Virus record (IMG/VR): IMGVR_UViG_3300031521_000065
Coordinates: 1-60,922 of that record
Source of the DNA: a virus
Length of the DNA stretch: 60,922 nt
Reading direction: 5' to 3' (one strand)
The notes under the pieces were generated by a model that made no database searches, had not been told where the DNA came from, and saw nothing but the letters and a program-made list of their open reading frames with translations. The translations under genes and the position numbers were made by a program. Below, one piece after another: positions 1 through 10,372 of this stretch (its first letter is position 1; every line of letters begins with the position of its first letter).

Positions 1-32
1 CATAAAATCATCCTCACTTAATAATTAATTAA

Positions 33-653
33 TTAATATAGCAACCATTTAGCTACATATAATTCCGCTGTATAACTAATCTTCGCCCACTCTTTACCAT
101 CTTCATCTTCTACAGTCTTATAGATTGTAACAGATGTTTTTTTCTTTAATGTGCCCTTAATCTCTCCAGCCATAGATGGTTTATTTCTAACATGTAATTC
201 ATCAAATTTGACATGCATAACTTTAAATGTTGGGTCTTTATAAAATAAGATAAATCTTGCTGGACTTTGATGTTCGTGTTTTGTGTTGTAATACTCAATA
301 TGCAAATGCATTGCAGTAGAACTACCACTTGTACCAGAAACACCAATTTGAGTAGTTTTATCTACCTTTTGTCCAACTTTTACAAGAGGTTTTGATTTCA
401 TGTGTTGCATAAGTACATAACCACTGTTAGTTTTAACTTCACAAAACCAACCTCTGATTGCGTTATATTCTGCACGCTTTACATCTCCAATGACAGGAGA
501 ATAAAGTGCAACTGGTTTTTGGTTTGTACCATAATCTTCTCCCCAATGCATAGTGTGAAGGTGTGTCACTGGATTAACCCTCATGGCATATTTTGATGTT
601 AAGTAATATTTAGATGTTCTAAATACTCTATTCATAAATGTTGTTTTATTCAT
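33..653 (-). CDS. M23/LytM zinc endopeptidase with C-terminal SH3-like domain (tail lysin or endolysin)
   Basis: Predicted zinc endopeptidase that cuts peptidoglycan cross-bridges. The M23 core shows the HxxxD metal pair (H36 and D40 in MHWGED), H84 in QHMKS, and the HLH pair (H116, H118); RVNPVT at 25-30 resembles the RxxPxTG start of lysostaphin-type domains. Residues about 143-206 look like an SH3b wall-binding domain. There is no signal peptide, so it needs a holin or delivery by the tail. It is the last gene of the leftward virion run, just after the tail hub gene, which favours a tail-associated lysin, but an endolysin role is equally possible. AAAGGA lies 11 nt before the ATG. No holin is adjacent. 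Confidence 0.88.
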   Translation of the reverse strand: MNKTTFMNRVFRTSKYYLTSKYAMRVNPVTHLHTMHWGEDYGTNQKPVALYSPVIGDVKRAEYNAIRGWFCEVKTNSGYVLMQHMKSKPLVKVGQKVDKTTQIGVSGTSGSSTAMHLHIEYYNTKHEHQSPARFILFYKDPTFKVMHVKFDELHVRNKPSMAGEIKGTLKKKTSVTIYKTVEDEDGKEWAKISYTAELYVAKWLLY

Positions 654-694
654 AATGTTTTGTGTCCTTTCATTACATTAATGTATATATTAAT

Positions 695-2455
695 TTAAAT
701 TCCACCACTGTTATTTGGTTTATAATCCCAAGGTGGATATTCTGGATAAAATTTAATTGCGGTTATAGACATAGTACCTTCACACGATATGTCAAGTGAA
801 ATATTTTGTATTAACCACAATGTTGGTTTGCTTTCGTTTGGCAATGTAAAACTCATAATGTTGTTTACGTCTAACCAATATATCGGAACGCAATTCATAG
901 TAATAGAATCGTTTAAGTTGTTTGATTTGTAAAGTTCATATAATGCTCTTTGGTATGCAAGTGCATCCGTATAAATAACATCATAGTCACCACCCACACA
1001 AATCTTATGTATAACTCCTATACCTTGATTACTTCCTTTATAAACGAACTTTTGTGTTGTAGCGTTATACACCACAATACAATCTCCCTTATATAATGCT
1101 GGACTATTATCGCTATTAACAAATGGTTTCGCATCTAATCCATCAATTTTTATTTTGGCATTTATAACTTTGTCTGGACTATCAAAATGTATTGTATCAC
1201 TTTCTAAAGCATCGTTTAAGTTAAACGAATCAAAACTAGTTATTTGCCCATCTGCATTACTTATATTATATTGATTATAATGAGTATCGTCTATCTTTGC
1301 CTTTCCACATTCATAATATGCACCTGCATAAAATGGAGATTCTAAATTAGATGTAAATATAGTCGCTTGTGCTTGTTGATGCCCATAATATAAAAAATAT
1401 GGGTTTGTGTATTTTATAACCAAATAACTACCTTGGGTGTCACTTGGAAATTCAGTTGACATATTATTTTCATTAACCATATAATTGTTACAAACAACAA
1501 CACCATCTTTATTTTTAATTATAATCGTCGCCACGCTTCCGCTTGTATCTGGTAATACAAAACCAATAGTAGCGTTGTCTGGCAGTGTAGATTCTGTTAG
1601 TGTGGGCAAGGTAAGAGTATACTTATACCCTGAAGAATACACAACATCATCTGTATAATATTGTGGTTCATGAGATTTGCCATAAACTTCAATATAGTTT
1701 TTAACATTTTCAAAGTCAGTATTTACGCTATAGTCTAAGATTAACCCAGATAATAAATCATCTGTTACAAGTGTGGCATCGTTTAATCCAGTAGGGATTT
1801 GTTCAAATCTAAAAACCCCATCTACATCAAAATACATTTGCCAACTTGGGTTTATATCTCTTAATTGTGTAAGTATGTCATATACAGTACCTCCAGCATC
1901 TATAGAAATATCTGCTGGTGTTGTGTTATAATCTGGTTTACTAATACTATATTGTGTGAATGTTGTAAACTGAAGAATAATATCTCTCATTACATTACGA
2001 ATGTTTGACCCAGATGGAATCACCGTAGATAAACCATCTATTTGTCCATTTCTCATACCCGTTAATTTTGACATTAAATCCACTGCTTCAAAAGATAATG
2101 TTTTATCCGTTGGCGAATATTGTATGCTCGGATTATTGGGCATAAAGATACCATGATTTGTCCATACTATACTACCATCATTAATATCTTTAATCCCAGT
2201 CCATATTTGTATATATTTATTTAACCATATTTTACTTTCAGATGACACCTTTAAAGTATCATCAATAGAAACAAGGGAGATACTTGCGGTTCTACGCATG
2301 TCGCTATTTGCGTCAATCGTAATACTACCAGAAAGTACCACCCCTTGAATTTCATTGATTGGAACATAGTTAAAGTTTAATACATTAATTTTAGCATACA
2401 GAGTGCGTTGTTGTTGTTTATGCACAGAATAGTCTTGATTTGTTAAAGTTGGCAT
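695..2455 (-). CDS. tail hub / tail-associated structural protein
   Basis: 586 residues, no catalytic motif recognised. The beginning (tail-tube-like beta-rich segment mentioning SGSITIDANSDMRRTASISL at about 44-63) resembles the DUF5048 and gp27-like hub proteins of Gram-positive phages, which join the tail tube to the tip. The middle and C-terminal parts are beta-rich. It lies between the 1118-residue tip protein and the M23 peptidase, as expected for a tail hub. A strong AAAGGAG site sits 9 nt before the ATG. Role assigned from position and sequence character; the family name is uncertain. Confidence 0.6.
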   Translation of the reverse strand: MPTLTNQDYSVHKQQQRTLYAKINVLNFNYVPINEIQGVVLSGSITIDANSDMRRTASISLVSIDDTLKVSSESKIWLNKYIQIWTGIKDINDGSIVWTNHGIFMPNNPSIQYSPTDKTLSFEAVDLMSKLTGMRNGQIDGLSTVIPSGSNIRNVMRDIILQFTTFTQYSISKPDYNTTPADISIDAGGTVYDILTQLRDINPSWQMYFDVDGVFRFEQIPTGLNDATLVTDDLLSGLILDYSVNTDFENVKNYIEVYGKSHEPQYYTDDVVYSSGYKYTLTLPTLTESTLPDNATIGFVLPDTSGSVATIIIKNKDGVVVCNNYMVNENNMSTEFPSDTQGSYLVIKYTNPYFLYYGHQQAQATIFTSNLESPFYAGAYYECGKAKIDDTHYNQYNISNADGQITSFDSFNLNDALESDTIHFDSPDKVINAKIKIDGLDAKPFVNSDNSPALYKGDCIVVYNATTQKFVYKGSNQGIGVIHKICVGGDYDVIYTDALAYQRALYELYKSNNLNDSITMNCVPIYWLDVNNIMSFTLPNESKPTLWLIQNISLDISCEGTMSITAIKFYPEYPPWDYKPNNSGGI

Positions 2456-2477
2456 ATCACCACACTCCTTTCATTGC

Positions 2478-5400
2478 TTAGGTTAGTCCTTTATCTTGTA
2501 TACTGAATGTTACTGAACCACTTGGTACATCTGGAACAACCGTAGATAAATATTCAATATAATCATCTATTGTTGCAAGTCCAGTCCAACCACCAGATAC
2601 GATTAATGAATACGTTTCGGTTTGTGGACTTGGTTGAGTTGTTGGGAATTTATGAGAACGTGTATATGATGAACCAGTAATTACCAAATAACCATTTCCA
2701 TACAGAATATCAATACTTGCGTGTGATAATCCTGCTCCAGATATTGGTTGTTTAATCCAATTGGACATATCAGGATAAGAAAGAGGGTCGCCATATCTAT
2801 AGAATATACCAGCATCGGTAACATCTCCATCATTTTGATATGAAAGAATCCAATAACCATTGGCATATATCATATCAAAAAATACTACATATCCACCAAA
2901 TAAATAATTATATCCTACCCACGTTGAACTTAAGTCACCATCCGTATAATATATACCATTGGAATTATCATCGAATATAACCCAATATCCATTACCATAT
3001 GAAATACTTTTTGGTCTTGATGTCAATCCACCACTGATAACTACTTGTTTGTAAAGCCATGTGCCACTTGGAACACTTGGTACATACCAAAAACCACCAT
3101 TTGTATGGCTTGAATCATATGCATCCATACAAATCCAATATCCGTTTACATATGATACGTTTCCTAATATTGTTGCAGAAGCAACAGCTAGACTTTTAAA
3201 AGTCCACGTTCCAGTTGGTGTTAAATCATTATACCAAATTCCCTTAGACCCAGAATATGTTGTATGTCCAGTGCTTGCAACCCAATACCCATTGCCATAA
3301 GATATATCCGTTAAAACTAATCCACTTTTCCACGAACTCAAATCTATGTGTGTCCATGTCGTGATTGGGTACTGCTTTTTGTACCAAAGACGATTCATTG
3401 TGTCTAAACCAACCCAATATCCGTTTCCATAAACAACTTTTTTCCAAATAACATCTGTATTAAGTGTTTGTGTAGTCCATACCATAGGTGGGTTGCCATT
3501 TGAATATTTCATACTACTCTTTGCTTTTGAATAACTTACCCAATATCCACCACCATAAACCAAACATTCATCTTTGTTTTTAGTAGTAGACTGCACCCAC
3601 GAGCCGTTAGGTGTAGCAAATAATTTGGCTATTTTATTTCCATCTTTTCCTAAACCAAACGAAACCGACTCATCTAATCTTGCAGTAGCAGAAAAGGTGA
3701 TTTGTGTATATGGTATAGTGTGAGATAAGGTATCTCCATAAATTATATCCGCAACAGTAATCTCTCGTGTTTGATTTCCACTCGCATATATCGTTCCGCT
3801 CCATACTCCACTCGTAAATAACTTAAATATTTTGTTGCCAATACCGTTTATTGTATTGACAAAACCACCATTGGCGTTAGAGAGCGAATAAGATACGTCG
3901 TTAGGACTTATGATATTTAATGTACACGCAGGATTTATAGAATATGTTTGTGCTAATTCCCCCATTGTGATATTAATAGGTTGTTTTTGATTAGTATATG
4001 CTAAAACATAACCAGTCCAAATACCAGTTTGTATTATTGGAATAACAAGATTTGGAGTTGGATTTCCAACAGTTGGTGTTGGCAGTAATGCATTTATTAC
4101 ACTATTACCGTTTGTTAAATGAACTAACGATTTAGCACTATAAACACCCGACTCACCATTAATTGTTAAATTATAATGAGGAACATTAATAACATTCAAT
4201 ACGCCACTTATAATATTAGCACTTATATTTGTCACTTGTGTTCCAAAACTATTAGTCAACGTTGCAGTACCAGTAAAGTTTCCCATAGTATATGTTGTTA
4301 TGGTAATCTCGCCATCTGCGTCTATGGTTGCGGTTAAATTATCTCTGTTAGAATTATTTAAGTCAATAACAGTTCCTTCAAGTCCAGTAAATTTTATACT
4401 AACTGGAGATAGGTTTGAGAGCAATCCATTTTTTAATAAATCATCATATTTATTATATTTACCTTGTTCTACCCACTCAAAGCTGCAATCAATATAACCC
4501 ATACCATAATTGTTATCATAAGCTATATTTGGTTCTCCAACAATAGAACATAACCAAATATTACCATTCCAGTCTTTTAATATTTTAGCTTGTTTATTTT
4601 TTAAGAATACGTCTAAAATACCCATTTGTTGAGTAATACTAAATCTGTTAATCTCACGAGTACTCTCATAGTCTTTATCTAATACACTTGCGGTCACACT
4701 ACCCTTTTGGTAGTCTGTTATAGCATTAGATACTAAAATTGGATATTTACTACCAATAGGCTCATGAATTCCAACTTTTTGTACGCTAGTAGTTCCACCA
4801 TATTGTGGTTTAGCATATATTTTATATGTAGTAAATAAATCTAATAAAAATATACCATCAAACTCACTTAGAACCTTTGTGGTTGTATAACTATATTCAA
4901 CACCATTAAACAATGTTAATGCTAATGCATATTCATATGTAACGCCATGTCGATTATATTTATCATTATATACATATATACCAGTTGATAACATAGTTAC
5001 ATAATTTTCGATAAGCAATAACCAATCCTCGTTTGGATTGTTAGCATCCCTTCTATAAAGACGAACATATTGATATGTATTTAAGTTTGGAATTGTATGA
5101 ATATCTAGTTGGATAATAATAGAACCCTCTTCGCATACATTAGTAGCAGAAATAACGACACCCTCTAAAGATGGTAAATCGTACTGTACTTGAAACTCAT
5201 CTAATATAGTTGATATTTGTACAAAGCTATTGGCGTGCGTTGTGGCAACCGCTTGTATTTTATATAAACTATTACTTAATAAACCACTGAACGTATAACT
5301 TAAATCTGGTCGTGATTCATAAAACAACGTTTGGCTTGTTTGAGCTTGTGAGCCATCACTATTATATAATATAAATGCATATGTGGACAAGCCATCAATA

Positions 5401-5834
5401 TCTTCTGTTGGATATTCTGGGTTAATATCGTATATTAAACTCCAAGTGTTTGTTGCATTATAAATTATGCTAGGTGTATCTATTGCAAATTGAAATGTAG
5501 GCGTTACAAAACAATAAAATTGCATACGATTGCTAGGTGCACTATAATGACCATCTCCATCTGTAGTTTCTATATATACATTGTAGTTACCACCAAATCC
5601 ATCTGTCTTATTTGTTATTGTATATATATCCCAAGTTGCATCTTCTGGTAACGTAAAATCATGACTATCATGTGTTTGCTCGCCATAATATACTAATTCA
5701 TCGGTTTCGTTATCGAAAATACTTAAGCGACAACCCGTTACTCTATCACCACCGACTACATTAAATGTAAATGTAAATCCTACATGTGCATCAAACGAAC
5801 CTATATTTCCTAAAATTGGTTTTGTTAAAGCCAT
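2478..5834 (-). CDS. large tail tip or fibre protein with seven NGYWV repeats (predicted beta-propeller)
   Basis: 1118 residues. Residues 1 to about 330 look like consecutive fibronectin-III or Ig-like modules; about 330-480 resembles the distal-tail part seen in fibre-attachment proteins. From about 757 to 1050 a motif of type (hydrophobic)-x-Y-G-N-G-Y-W-V recurs seven times, beginning near residues 757, 799, 842, 893, 942, 989 and 1042, i.e. every 42-53 residues. Seven such repeats are what a seven-bladed beta-propeller needs, suggesting a glycan-binding or receptor-binding head. AAAGGAGG precedes the ATG. Probably a tail tip adhesin; enzymatic activity cannot be excluded. Confidence 0.7.
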   Translation of the reverse strand: MALTKPILGNIGSFDAHVGFTFTFNVVGGDRVTGCRLSIFDNETDELVYYGEQTHDSHDFTLPEDATWDIYTITNKTDGFGGNYNVYIETTDGDGHYSAPSNRMQFYCFVTPTFQFAIDTPSIIYNATNTWSLIYDINPEYPTEDIDGLSTYAFILYNSDGSQAQTSQTLFYESRPDLSYTFSGLLSNSLYKIQAVATTHANSFVQISTILDEFQVQYDLPSLEGVVISATNVCEEGSIIIQLDIHTIPNLNTYQYVRLYRRDANNPNEDWLLLIENYVTMLSTGIYVYNDKYNRHGVTYEYALALTLFNGVEYSYTTTKVLSEFDGIFLLDLFTTYKIYAKPQYGGTTSVQKVGIHEPIGSKYPILVSNAITDYQKGSVTASVLDKDYESTREINRFSITQQMGILDVFLKNKQAKILKDWNGNIWLCSIVGEPNIAYDNNYGMGYIDCSFEWVEQGKYNKYDDLLKNGLLSNLSPVSIKFTGLEGTVIDLNNSNRDNLTATIDADGEITITTYTMGNFTGTATLTNSFGTQVTNISANIISGVLNVINVPHYNLTINGESGVYSAKSLVHLTNGNSVINALLPTPTVGNPTPNLVIPIIQTGIWTGYVLAYTNQKQPINITMGELAQTYSINPACTLNIISPNDVSYSLSNANGGFVNTINGIGNKIFKLFTSGVWSGTIYASGNQTREITVADIIYGDTLSHTIPYTQITFSATARLDESVSFGLGKDGNKIAKLFATPNGSWVQSTTKNKDECLVYGGGYWVSYSKAKSSMKYSNGNPPMVWTTQTLNTDVIWKKVVYGNGYWVGLDTMNRLWYKKQYPITTWTHIDLSSWKSGLVLTDISYGNGYWVASTGHTTYSGSKGIWYNDLTPTGTWTFKSLAVASATILGNVSYVNGYWICMDAYDSSHTNGGFWYVPSVPSGTWLYKQVVISGGLTSRPKSISYGNGYWVIFDDNSNGIYYTDGDLSSTWVGYNYLFGGYVVFFDMIYANGYWILSYQNDGDVTDAGIFYRYGDPLSYPDMSNWIKQPISGAGLSHASIDILYGNGYLVITGSSYTRSHKFPTTQPSPQTETYSLIVSGGWTGLATIDDYIEYLSTVVPDVPSGSVTFSIQDKGLT

Positions 5835-5850
5835 TTTGTTTCCTCCTTTC

Positions 5851-7266
5851 TTATGCAGTTATTAATTCTGCACTTACCATCTGAATTGTGTGTGCAGCTA
5901 ATGAACCACCATTATAACTTACGCCAATTCCTAGATTAGCGGCTGTGGAATCAAATCCAGATGATACGACAGTCTTGGCTTTCGTAACATTAGTCAACCC
6001 AGTTGCAGCCAAGTTATTCGATAGCGTAGCAGTACCCACCAACACAGCTGAAGTTCCAGACCCCACTACTCTAAATTCAAGTTCAAGATAGAACATACCA
6101 TTATCTACCACGCCAGTTGCAGTACCAAACGTGAATACTAGACGAGACGTATCTGCTATGCTACCCGCCGTTCCTGTCCTAACTGTGATAACTATAGCAG
6201 CCACCCCAGCACCCGTCTTCGTTACGTCAAAGCATAGTCTATATTTTGTCTTTACTGTCGGAGGATACGGGAATGCTATAAATGAGCCAGCAAGGTACGT
6301 GTCTGCCGCAAAGCCAGTTTGCGTTGCTACAGAACCATTTAGTACACGCCCATCAAGTTTCTTCTTATCTGCCGTTGCAAACAATCCAGCTACACTTTGT
6401 GTTGCGTTTCCGATGGACGTCTTCATGGCTATAACAGCGTTCGCCCATGTAATCTTTTTAATGGTTGTCTGCCCAACTACCGATACAGGTAGCATATCCG
6501 TATCCACCATAGTTGTCTGTGCCGAAGCTCCCTTTATTGCGGTGTCAATATTCGTTGCATCTGTAACGTCTGCCAGCGTCTCAATATTCATTAGCTTTGT
6601 AAACAAGGCACTAGGCATAAGTCCTACATTGAATCCATCAGCCACGTCAAGCGAGGACATGTTACCTAGCGGAACAAATGTACCGACCCAACTAGCATCA
6701 AAGAGCACTTTGAACGGGTCACACTTTATAGTTCCTTCTCCATATACATACGGGCCAAAAGAACTATTGGCATCACCAAGTACGAAGGCAGTGCCTTCAA
6801 TGTGGCTTGCTCCAGAAACGCCAGCATTGGTAAAGCTAACTTTGCTGTTTCCATAACAATTGAAGTTCGTACCTACGGGGAACCCGTCTATTTGAACGCT
6901 TGAGTTTCTTACCCACAATACGGTCAATTCGGCATTCGAATAAACATCTTGGCAGTCCTTGATGTTCATATCAGAAATAGAACTACCACCATATCCACTT
7001 GCGAAATTCAAAGTACCACCATGATAACCCGTAACTACAAGGTTTCCGCAGTTGCCAATCATGGTAAGGTCAGCATTAAATCCATTCATGTTTTTTGGTA
7101 TCAAGTCAATGGCAGCTTGTGCTGTCCTTTTAGGTGTGACTTGATATAACCCATCATTACTATCAAGACCCGTAGTGCCATTTACATAGTATGTGACATC
7201 AGACATTAACGTTGTGCCAACAACTATACCCCCAGCTACCCTTATTTCACCTTGATATATTGCCAT
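5851..7266 (-). CDS. tail fibre / receptor-binding protein, parallel beta-helix type, unusually GC-rich
   Basis: 471 residues. The first 230 residues are rich in short beta strands with turns (N, G, S) and resemble a parallel beta-helix spike. ATADKKKLDG near the middle is the short linker typical of phage fibres of the GLMSAADKTKLDG class. The C-terminal 150 residues look like a jelly-roll-type binding domain. Sampled lines of this gene are about 48-50% GC against roughly 32% in the next gene, so it appears newly acquired or exchanged. AAAGGAGG lies upstream of the ATG. It follows two other fibre genes in the same run. Confidence 0.7.
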   Translation of the reverse strand: MAIYQGEIRVAGGIVVGTTLMSDVTYYVNGTTGLDSNDGLYQVTPKRTAQAAIDLIPKNMNGFNADLTMIGNCGNLVVTGYHGGTLNFASGYGGSSISDMNIKDCQDVYSNAELTVLWVRNSSVQIDGFPVGTNFNCYGNSKVSFTNAGVSGASHIEGTAFVLGDANSSFGPYVYGEGTIKCDPFKVLFDASWVGTFVPLGNMSSLDVADGFNVGLMPSALFTKLMNIETLADVTDATNIDTAIKGASAQTTMVDTDMLPVSVVGQTTIKKITWANAVIAMKTSIGNATQSVAGLFATADKKKLDGRVLNGSVATQTGFAADTYLAGSFIAFPYPPTVKTKYRLCFDVTKTGAGVAAIVITVRTGTAGSIADTSRLVFTFGTATGVVDNGMFYLELEFRVVGSGTSAVLVGTATLSNNLAATGLTNVTKAKTVVSSGFDSTAANLGIGVSYNGGSLAAHTIQMVSAELITA

Positions 7267-7279
7267 AATTATTCCTCCT

Positions 7280-7999
7280 TTATGTTGCTATGAACATACC
7301 AGTAATATAGATGTTCATTCCACTTGTTGCTATTGCATTTTTCATTGTTATACGAACATCTCCACCTGTTGCAACATCAACCAATGTTGGTTCTACTATT
7401 CCAGACCAAGCATAAGACCTAGAACCGACTAACGATTGAGTTATAATATTATGTCCACTTGGATTAAGCAATGTGCCAATTGTTACAACTGTATTCTGTG
7501 CCCAATCTCCAGTTCCTACCTCCATAAATAATCTGATAAATCCTATACCTAAAGTTGGATACCAATATGCCACAGCGGTTTTAGTAGCTTGTGTAACAAT
7601 CGCCCCGTCTGTAACATAATTAAATGTCAATGGCACTGGTAATAATCCATCAAATAATACTTTATCCCCACTAGTCATTAAACCATTTGTTAAATATGTT
7701 GCTATTGGTATTAGAGTATTTGGGTCATTTGGTTCATCGGTAGTTATATATGTGTTCCCCGCCTTTTGCCCAGCACTCAACGCATCATACTGGGCTTTTG
7801 TAAGGGCGATAATATTTGTAACCGTACCATCTACACTAGTTAATAAATTGCTATCTGCTACAGCTTTTGGAGTTACTACCTTTACGTTATTCGTTCCAGT
7901 ATTAACCTCTGCACCTGTAGCAACAACGACAGAAGTACCACCTATCTTAATCTTTGTAGCGATATCTTCATCTGCTGCATATGCTCCAAGATATTTCAT
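7280..7999 (-). CDS. tail fibre protein
   Basis: 239 residues. An N-terminal KAVADSNLL-type segment, then LTKAQYDALSAGQKAGNTYI and NGLMTSGDKVLFDG, both recurrent building blocks of phage fibre shafts, and a C-terminal beta-rich domain (about 120-239). It sits between two other fibre genes and has AAGGAG before its ATG. Probably one subunit of the host-adsorption apparatus; the exact position in the virion cannot be told from sequence. Confidence 0.65.
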   Translation of the reverse strand: MKYLGAYAADEDIATKIKIGGTSVVVATGAEVNTGTNNVKVVTPKAVADSNLLTSVDGTVTNIIALTKAQYDALSAGQKAGNTYITTDEPNDPNTLIPIATYLTNGLMTSGDKVLFDGLLPVPLTFNYVTDGAIVTQATKTAVAYWYPTLGIGFIRLFMEVGTGDWAQNTVVTIGTLLNPSGHNIITQSLVGSRSYAWSGIVEPTLVDVATGGDVRITMKNAIATSGMNIYITGMFIAT

Positions 8000-8010
8000 G
8001 ATATTTCTCC

Positions 8011-9804
8011 TTATCCAATTATTGTAACTGTAAACTGACTTGCTGTAGGTGCTACTGCAAATTTAAAGGTAATTGTGTTTAAGTCTGTGAATTCCCAGTC
8101 ACACATAACGCCAGCATATGGAGAAGCATTATCTCTAATAGAAACCACACATTCTTTAGTGTTTAAATTATGCACAACGGGTAGTGATGTTAATGTACCA
8201 TTACCAATTGCAGAAGTTACTTTATTTGCAACTTGTGCGGTAACTAATGTATTAGCGACTGCACCAAAAATAGTTACCCATTTTTCAGCAGATACGTCAT
8301 AGAATAATTCCGCATCTTTTCTAGTTACATTATCTACCATGAATCTCTTAACAGCAATACCACCATCATTATTACCTGCATTAGTTGTAATGTCAGAGTT
8401 AAGAACGATTTGGTTGTCTGCTAGATTAATGGTTTCCGAATTAACTGTAAATGTAGTTCCTTCAACAAAGAAGTTTCCACACCTTAAATCAGCATATCCA
8501 GTATCTCCATTATTTCTAATTTGGATTTCTCCAGAACTATTTTTAATTTTAGAACCGCCAGTACCAATCATAAATGTGGCACTAGATGTTCCTGTATCTG
8601 TATTTTGCGTATGTCTTTTTGATACTGCATCGTCAATATCTGCAACAACACTCGATGGTTTATTCGCAACATTAGCCCATGCTACTGCTGGAGTAGACCA
8701 AGTATATGTGCCTGCAACTCCACTTGCGGTTAAAACGTTTCCGCTATTACCAGTTCCATTTGCTGGAACATGTAAGTTACCATCTCCAGATGGGTGTACA
8801 TAAGCGGTTGCAAAAGCACCAGAGGCAAGTGTACCACCAGTACCAATATTAAGTGTAGAAACATCATCGCTTGCAGACAGTGTTAACGATTTATTTACTG
8901 TCAATGTTTTAGATGTTGTACCACCCGCAATAGCAAAACCGATTGCATTTGATGTTTCTGTAAGTACCATACCAAGTACGGTTTTTACTTGAGCAACAGT
9001 AAGGTCTAATGCATTAGCAGTTCCACCAGTATTATTACCCTTAATAGTCAAAGTTGGCATTTGTGCTAACATTGAGTTAGTTACTTTATTAGCACCAATA
9101 GTAGTTGCACCATCAGCAACAGATGTTACGTCTCCGCTATGATTTGGATGTACATACGCAGTCGCATATGCACCAGAAGCAAGTCCTAACATTGTCTTAA
9201 CTGTTGCTACAGATAAGATTTCTGGAACACCAGTTGCAAGGGTATTTCTACCAATAAACGAAGCGGTTGCCATGTCTGCCATTTTAGCAAGTGTAACTGC
9301 TTTTGCTGTAATAGTTTGTGCACCATCACCAACAGAAGTGACTTCACCACTATGGTTTGGATGCGTATAAATGGTATCTGGTGGAACTTGGAAACTACCA
9401 TCTGCTCTTAAATATTTTGTTGTTCCACCACCACTTAGAGGTACTAAACCACTAGCAGTAGCAGTAAAAGCATCAATCATATCTGCTCCACCAGTTATAT
9501 GACTTGCTTTATGTGCTTGGTCATGTGCTTTTGTTATTGCGGTGTTTGCAGCGACTGACAAGTTATTGTCGTCAATAAGTGATGCAGAACCATTAATTGC
9601 CGCAACAATATCAGCACCAGTCATGGTTGCGCCTACAGCATCATTGCCTACCCATGCAGTACCGTTCCAAGTGAATTTTCTATGTGTAGCGGTATTATAA
9701 TACTCTTGTCCTTCAAAGGGTGTTGCAGGTGCTGTTCCTAATAGTTGTGACGAATAGTTTAACAATTGATTGCCAAACAAATCTATATTAGCATAAATTT
9801 TCAT
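8011..9804 (-). CDS. tail fibre protein with repeated shaft motifs
   Basis: 597 residues. Early residues match the common fibre start in which an FEGQEYYNTATHRKF-like segment precedes the shaft. The motif HPNHSG-(D/E)-VTSV-x-DGA-xTI occurs twice and a shorter HPSGDGN version once, each followed by a stretch ending in VKT(M/V)LG. Such repeats form trimeric triple-beta shafts. The C-terminal 70 residues (VVHNLNTKECVVSIRD onward) form a small beta domain that probably contacts the receptor. AGGAGG lies 11 nt before the ATG. Confidence 0.72.
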   Translation of the reverse strand: MKIYANIDLFGNQLLNYSSQLLGTAPATPFEGQEYYNTATHRKFTWNGTAWVGNDAVGATMTGADIVAAINGSASLIDDNNLSVAANTAITKAHDQAHKASHITGGADMIDAFTATASGLVPLSGGGTTKYLRADGSFQVPPDTIYTHPNHSGEVTSVGDGAQTITAKAVTLAKMADMATASFIGRNTLATGVPEILSVATVKTMLGLASGAYATAYVHPNHSGDVTSVADGATTIGANKVTNSMLAQMPTLTIKGNNTGGTANALDLTVAQVKTVLGMVLTETSNAIGFAIAGGTTSKTLTVNKSLTLSASDDVSTLNIGTGGTLASGAFATAYVHPSGDGNLHVPANGTGNSGNVLTASGVAGTYTWSTPAVAWANVANKPSSVVADIDDAVSKRHTQNTDTGTSSATFMIGTGGSKIKNSSGEIQIRNNGDTGYADLRCGNFFVEGTTFTVNSETINLADNQIVLNSDITTNAGNNDGGIAVKRFMVDNVTRKDAELFYDVSAEKWVTIFGAVANTLVTAQVANKVTSAIGNGTLTSLPVVHNLNTKECVVSIRDNASPYAGVMCDWEFTDLNTITFKFAVAPTASQFTVTIIG

Positions 9805-9823
9805 TTTATATTATTCCTCCTTA

Positions 9824-10372
9824 TTATGTTAAATAAGCGTTACCAGAAAATGGGGCTGAAAAATAAATTTCAATCCTATTTGCGTTTATGTATACAACAT
9901 CACCTTCCACAGTAGAACCACCTGTATCTACTATTGTGACTGCTGGATATCTATTTAATGTATGATTAATTATCCAATGTGCGGATGCTGACATTTGTTC
10001 ATGTGTATAACTTGCACCAGAATCATCATCTGCACTTAGTGATTGAAGTTTTATATAATCATTATATGAAATTAAACCACCTTTGTCTATTGTCGCCAAA
10101 TTATATGGTGGTAAAATATACATATTGGTCGGATTGTTGTCTGGATATACAACCTTTACAATATCGTTAGAAGTCATATCTGAATATCCATAACAAGGTA
10201 CATTGTTATATACTTTTCCATCTACAACAACTCCAAACGTTCCATCACCATTTACGTTTTGTATCATTCCTGCTCTCGTTCTATCTCTGGCAACACCATC
10301 CAGTTTTTTATCAACCATGGTTTGCATAGCACCAGACATAACTTCAATAGCCTTAAGATTTTGATTTCCCAT
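9824..10372 (-). CDS. tail or baseplate protein, OB-like N-terminal part plus fibre-type C-terminal part
   Basis: 182 residues when started at the ATG of MGNQNLKAIEVM, which has GGGAGA about 8 nt upstream; an in-frame upstream start at 10423 lacks a site and crosses the stem-loop at 10402-10428. Residues 35-90 (GMIQNVNGDGTFGVVVDGKV) resemble the small OB-fold or spike-like proteins encoded next to tape measure genes, and DKGGLISYNDYIKLQ is a fibre-like linker. It directly follows the tape measure gene. Function inferred from position. Confidence 0.55.
   Translation of the reverse strand: MGNQNLKAIEVMSGAMQTMVDKKLDGVARDRTRAGMIQNVNGDGTFGVVVDGKVYNNVPCYGYSDMTSNDIVKVVYPDNNPTNMYILPPYNLATIDKGGLISYNDYIKLQSLSADDDSGASYTHEQMSASAHWIINHTLNRYPAVTIVDTGGSTVEGDVVYINANRIEIYFSAPFSGNAYLT

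Noticed and set aside
6131-6856. 241-residue ORF on the + strand
   Set aside because: It is the antisense shadow of the GC-rich tail fibre gene, without a ribosome site.
8339-8803. 154-residue ORF on the + strand
   Set aside because: Antisense of the repeat-rich fibre gene; low-complexity translation and no ribosome site.
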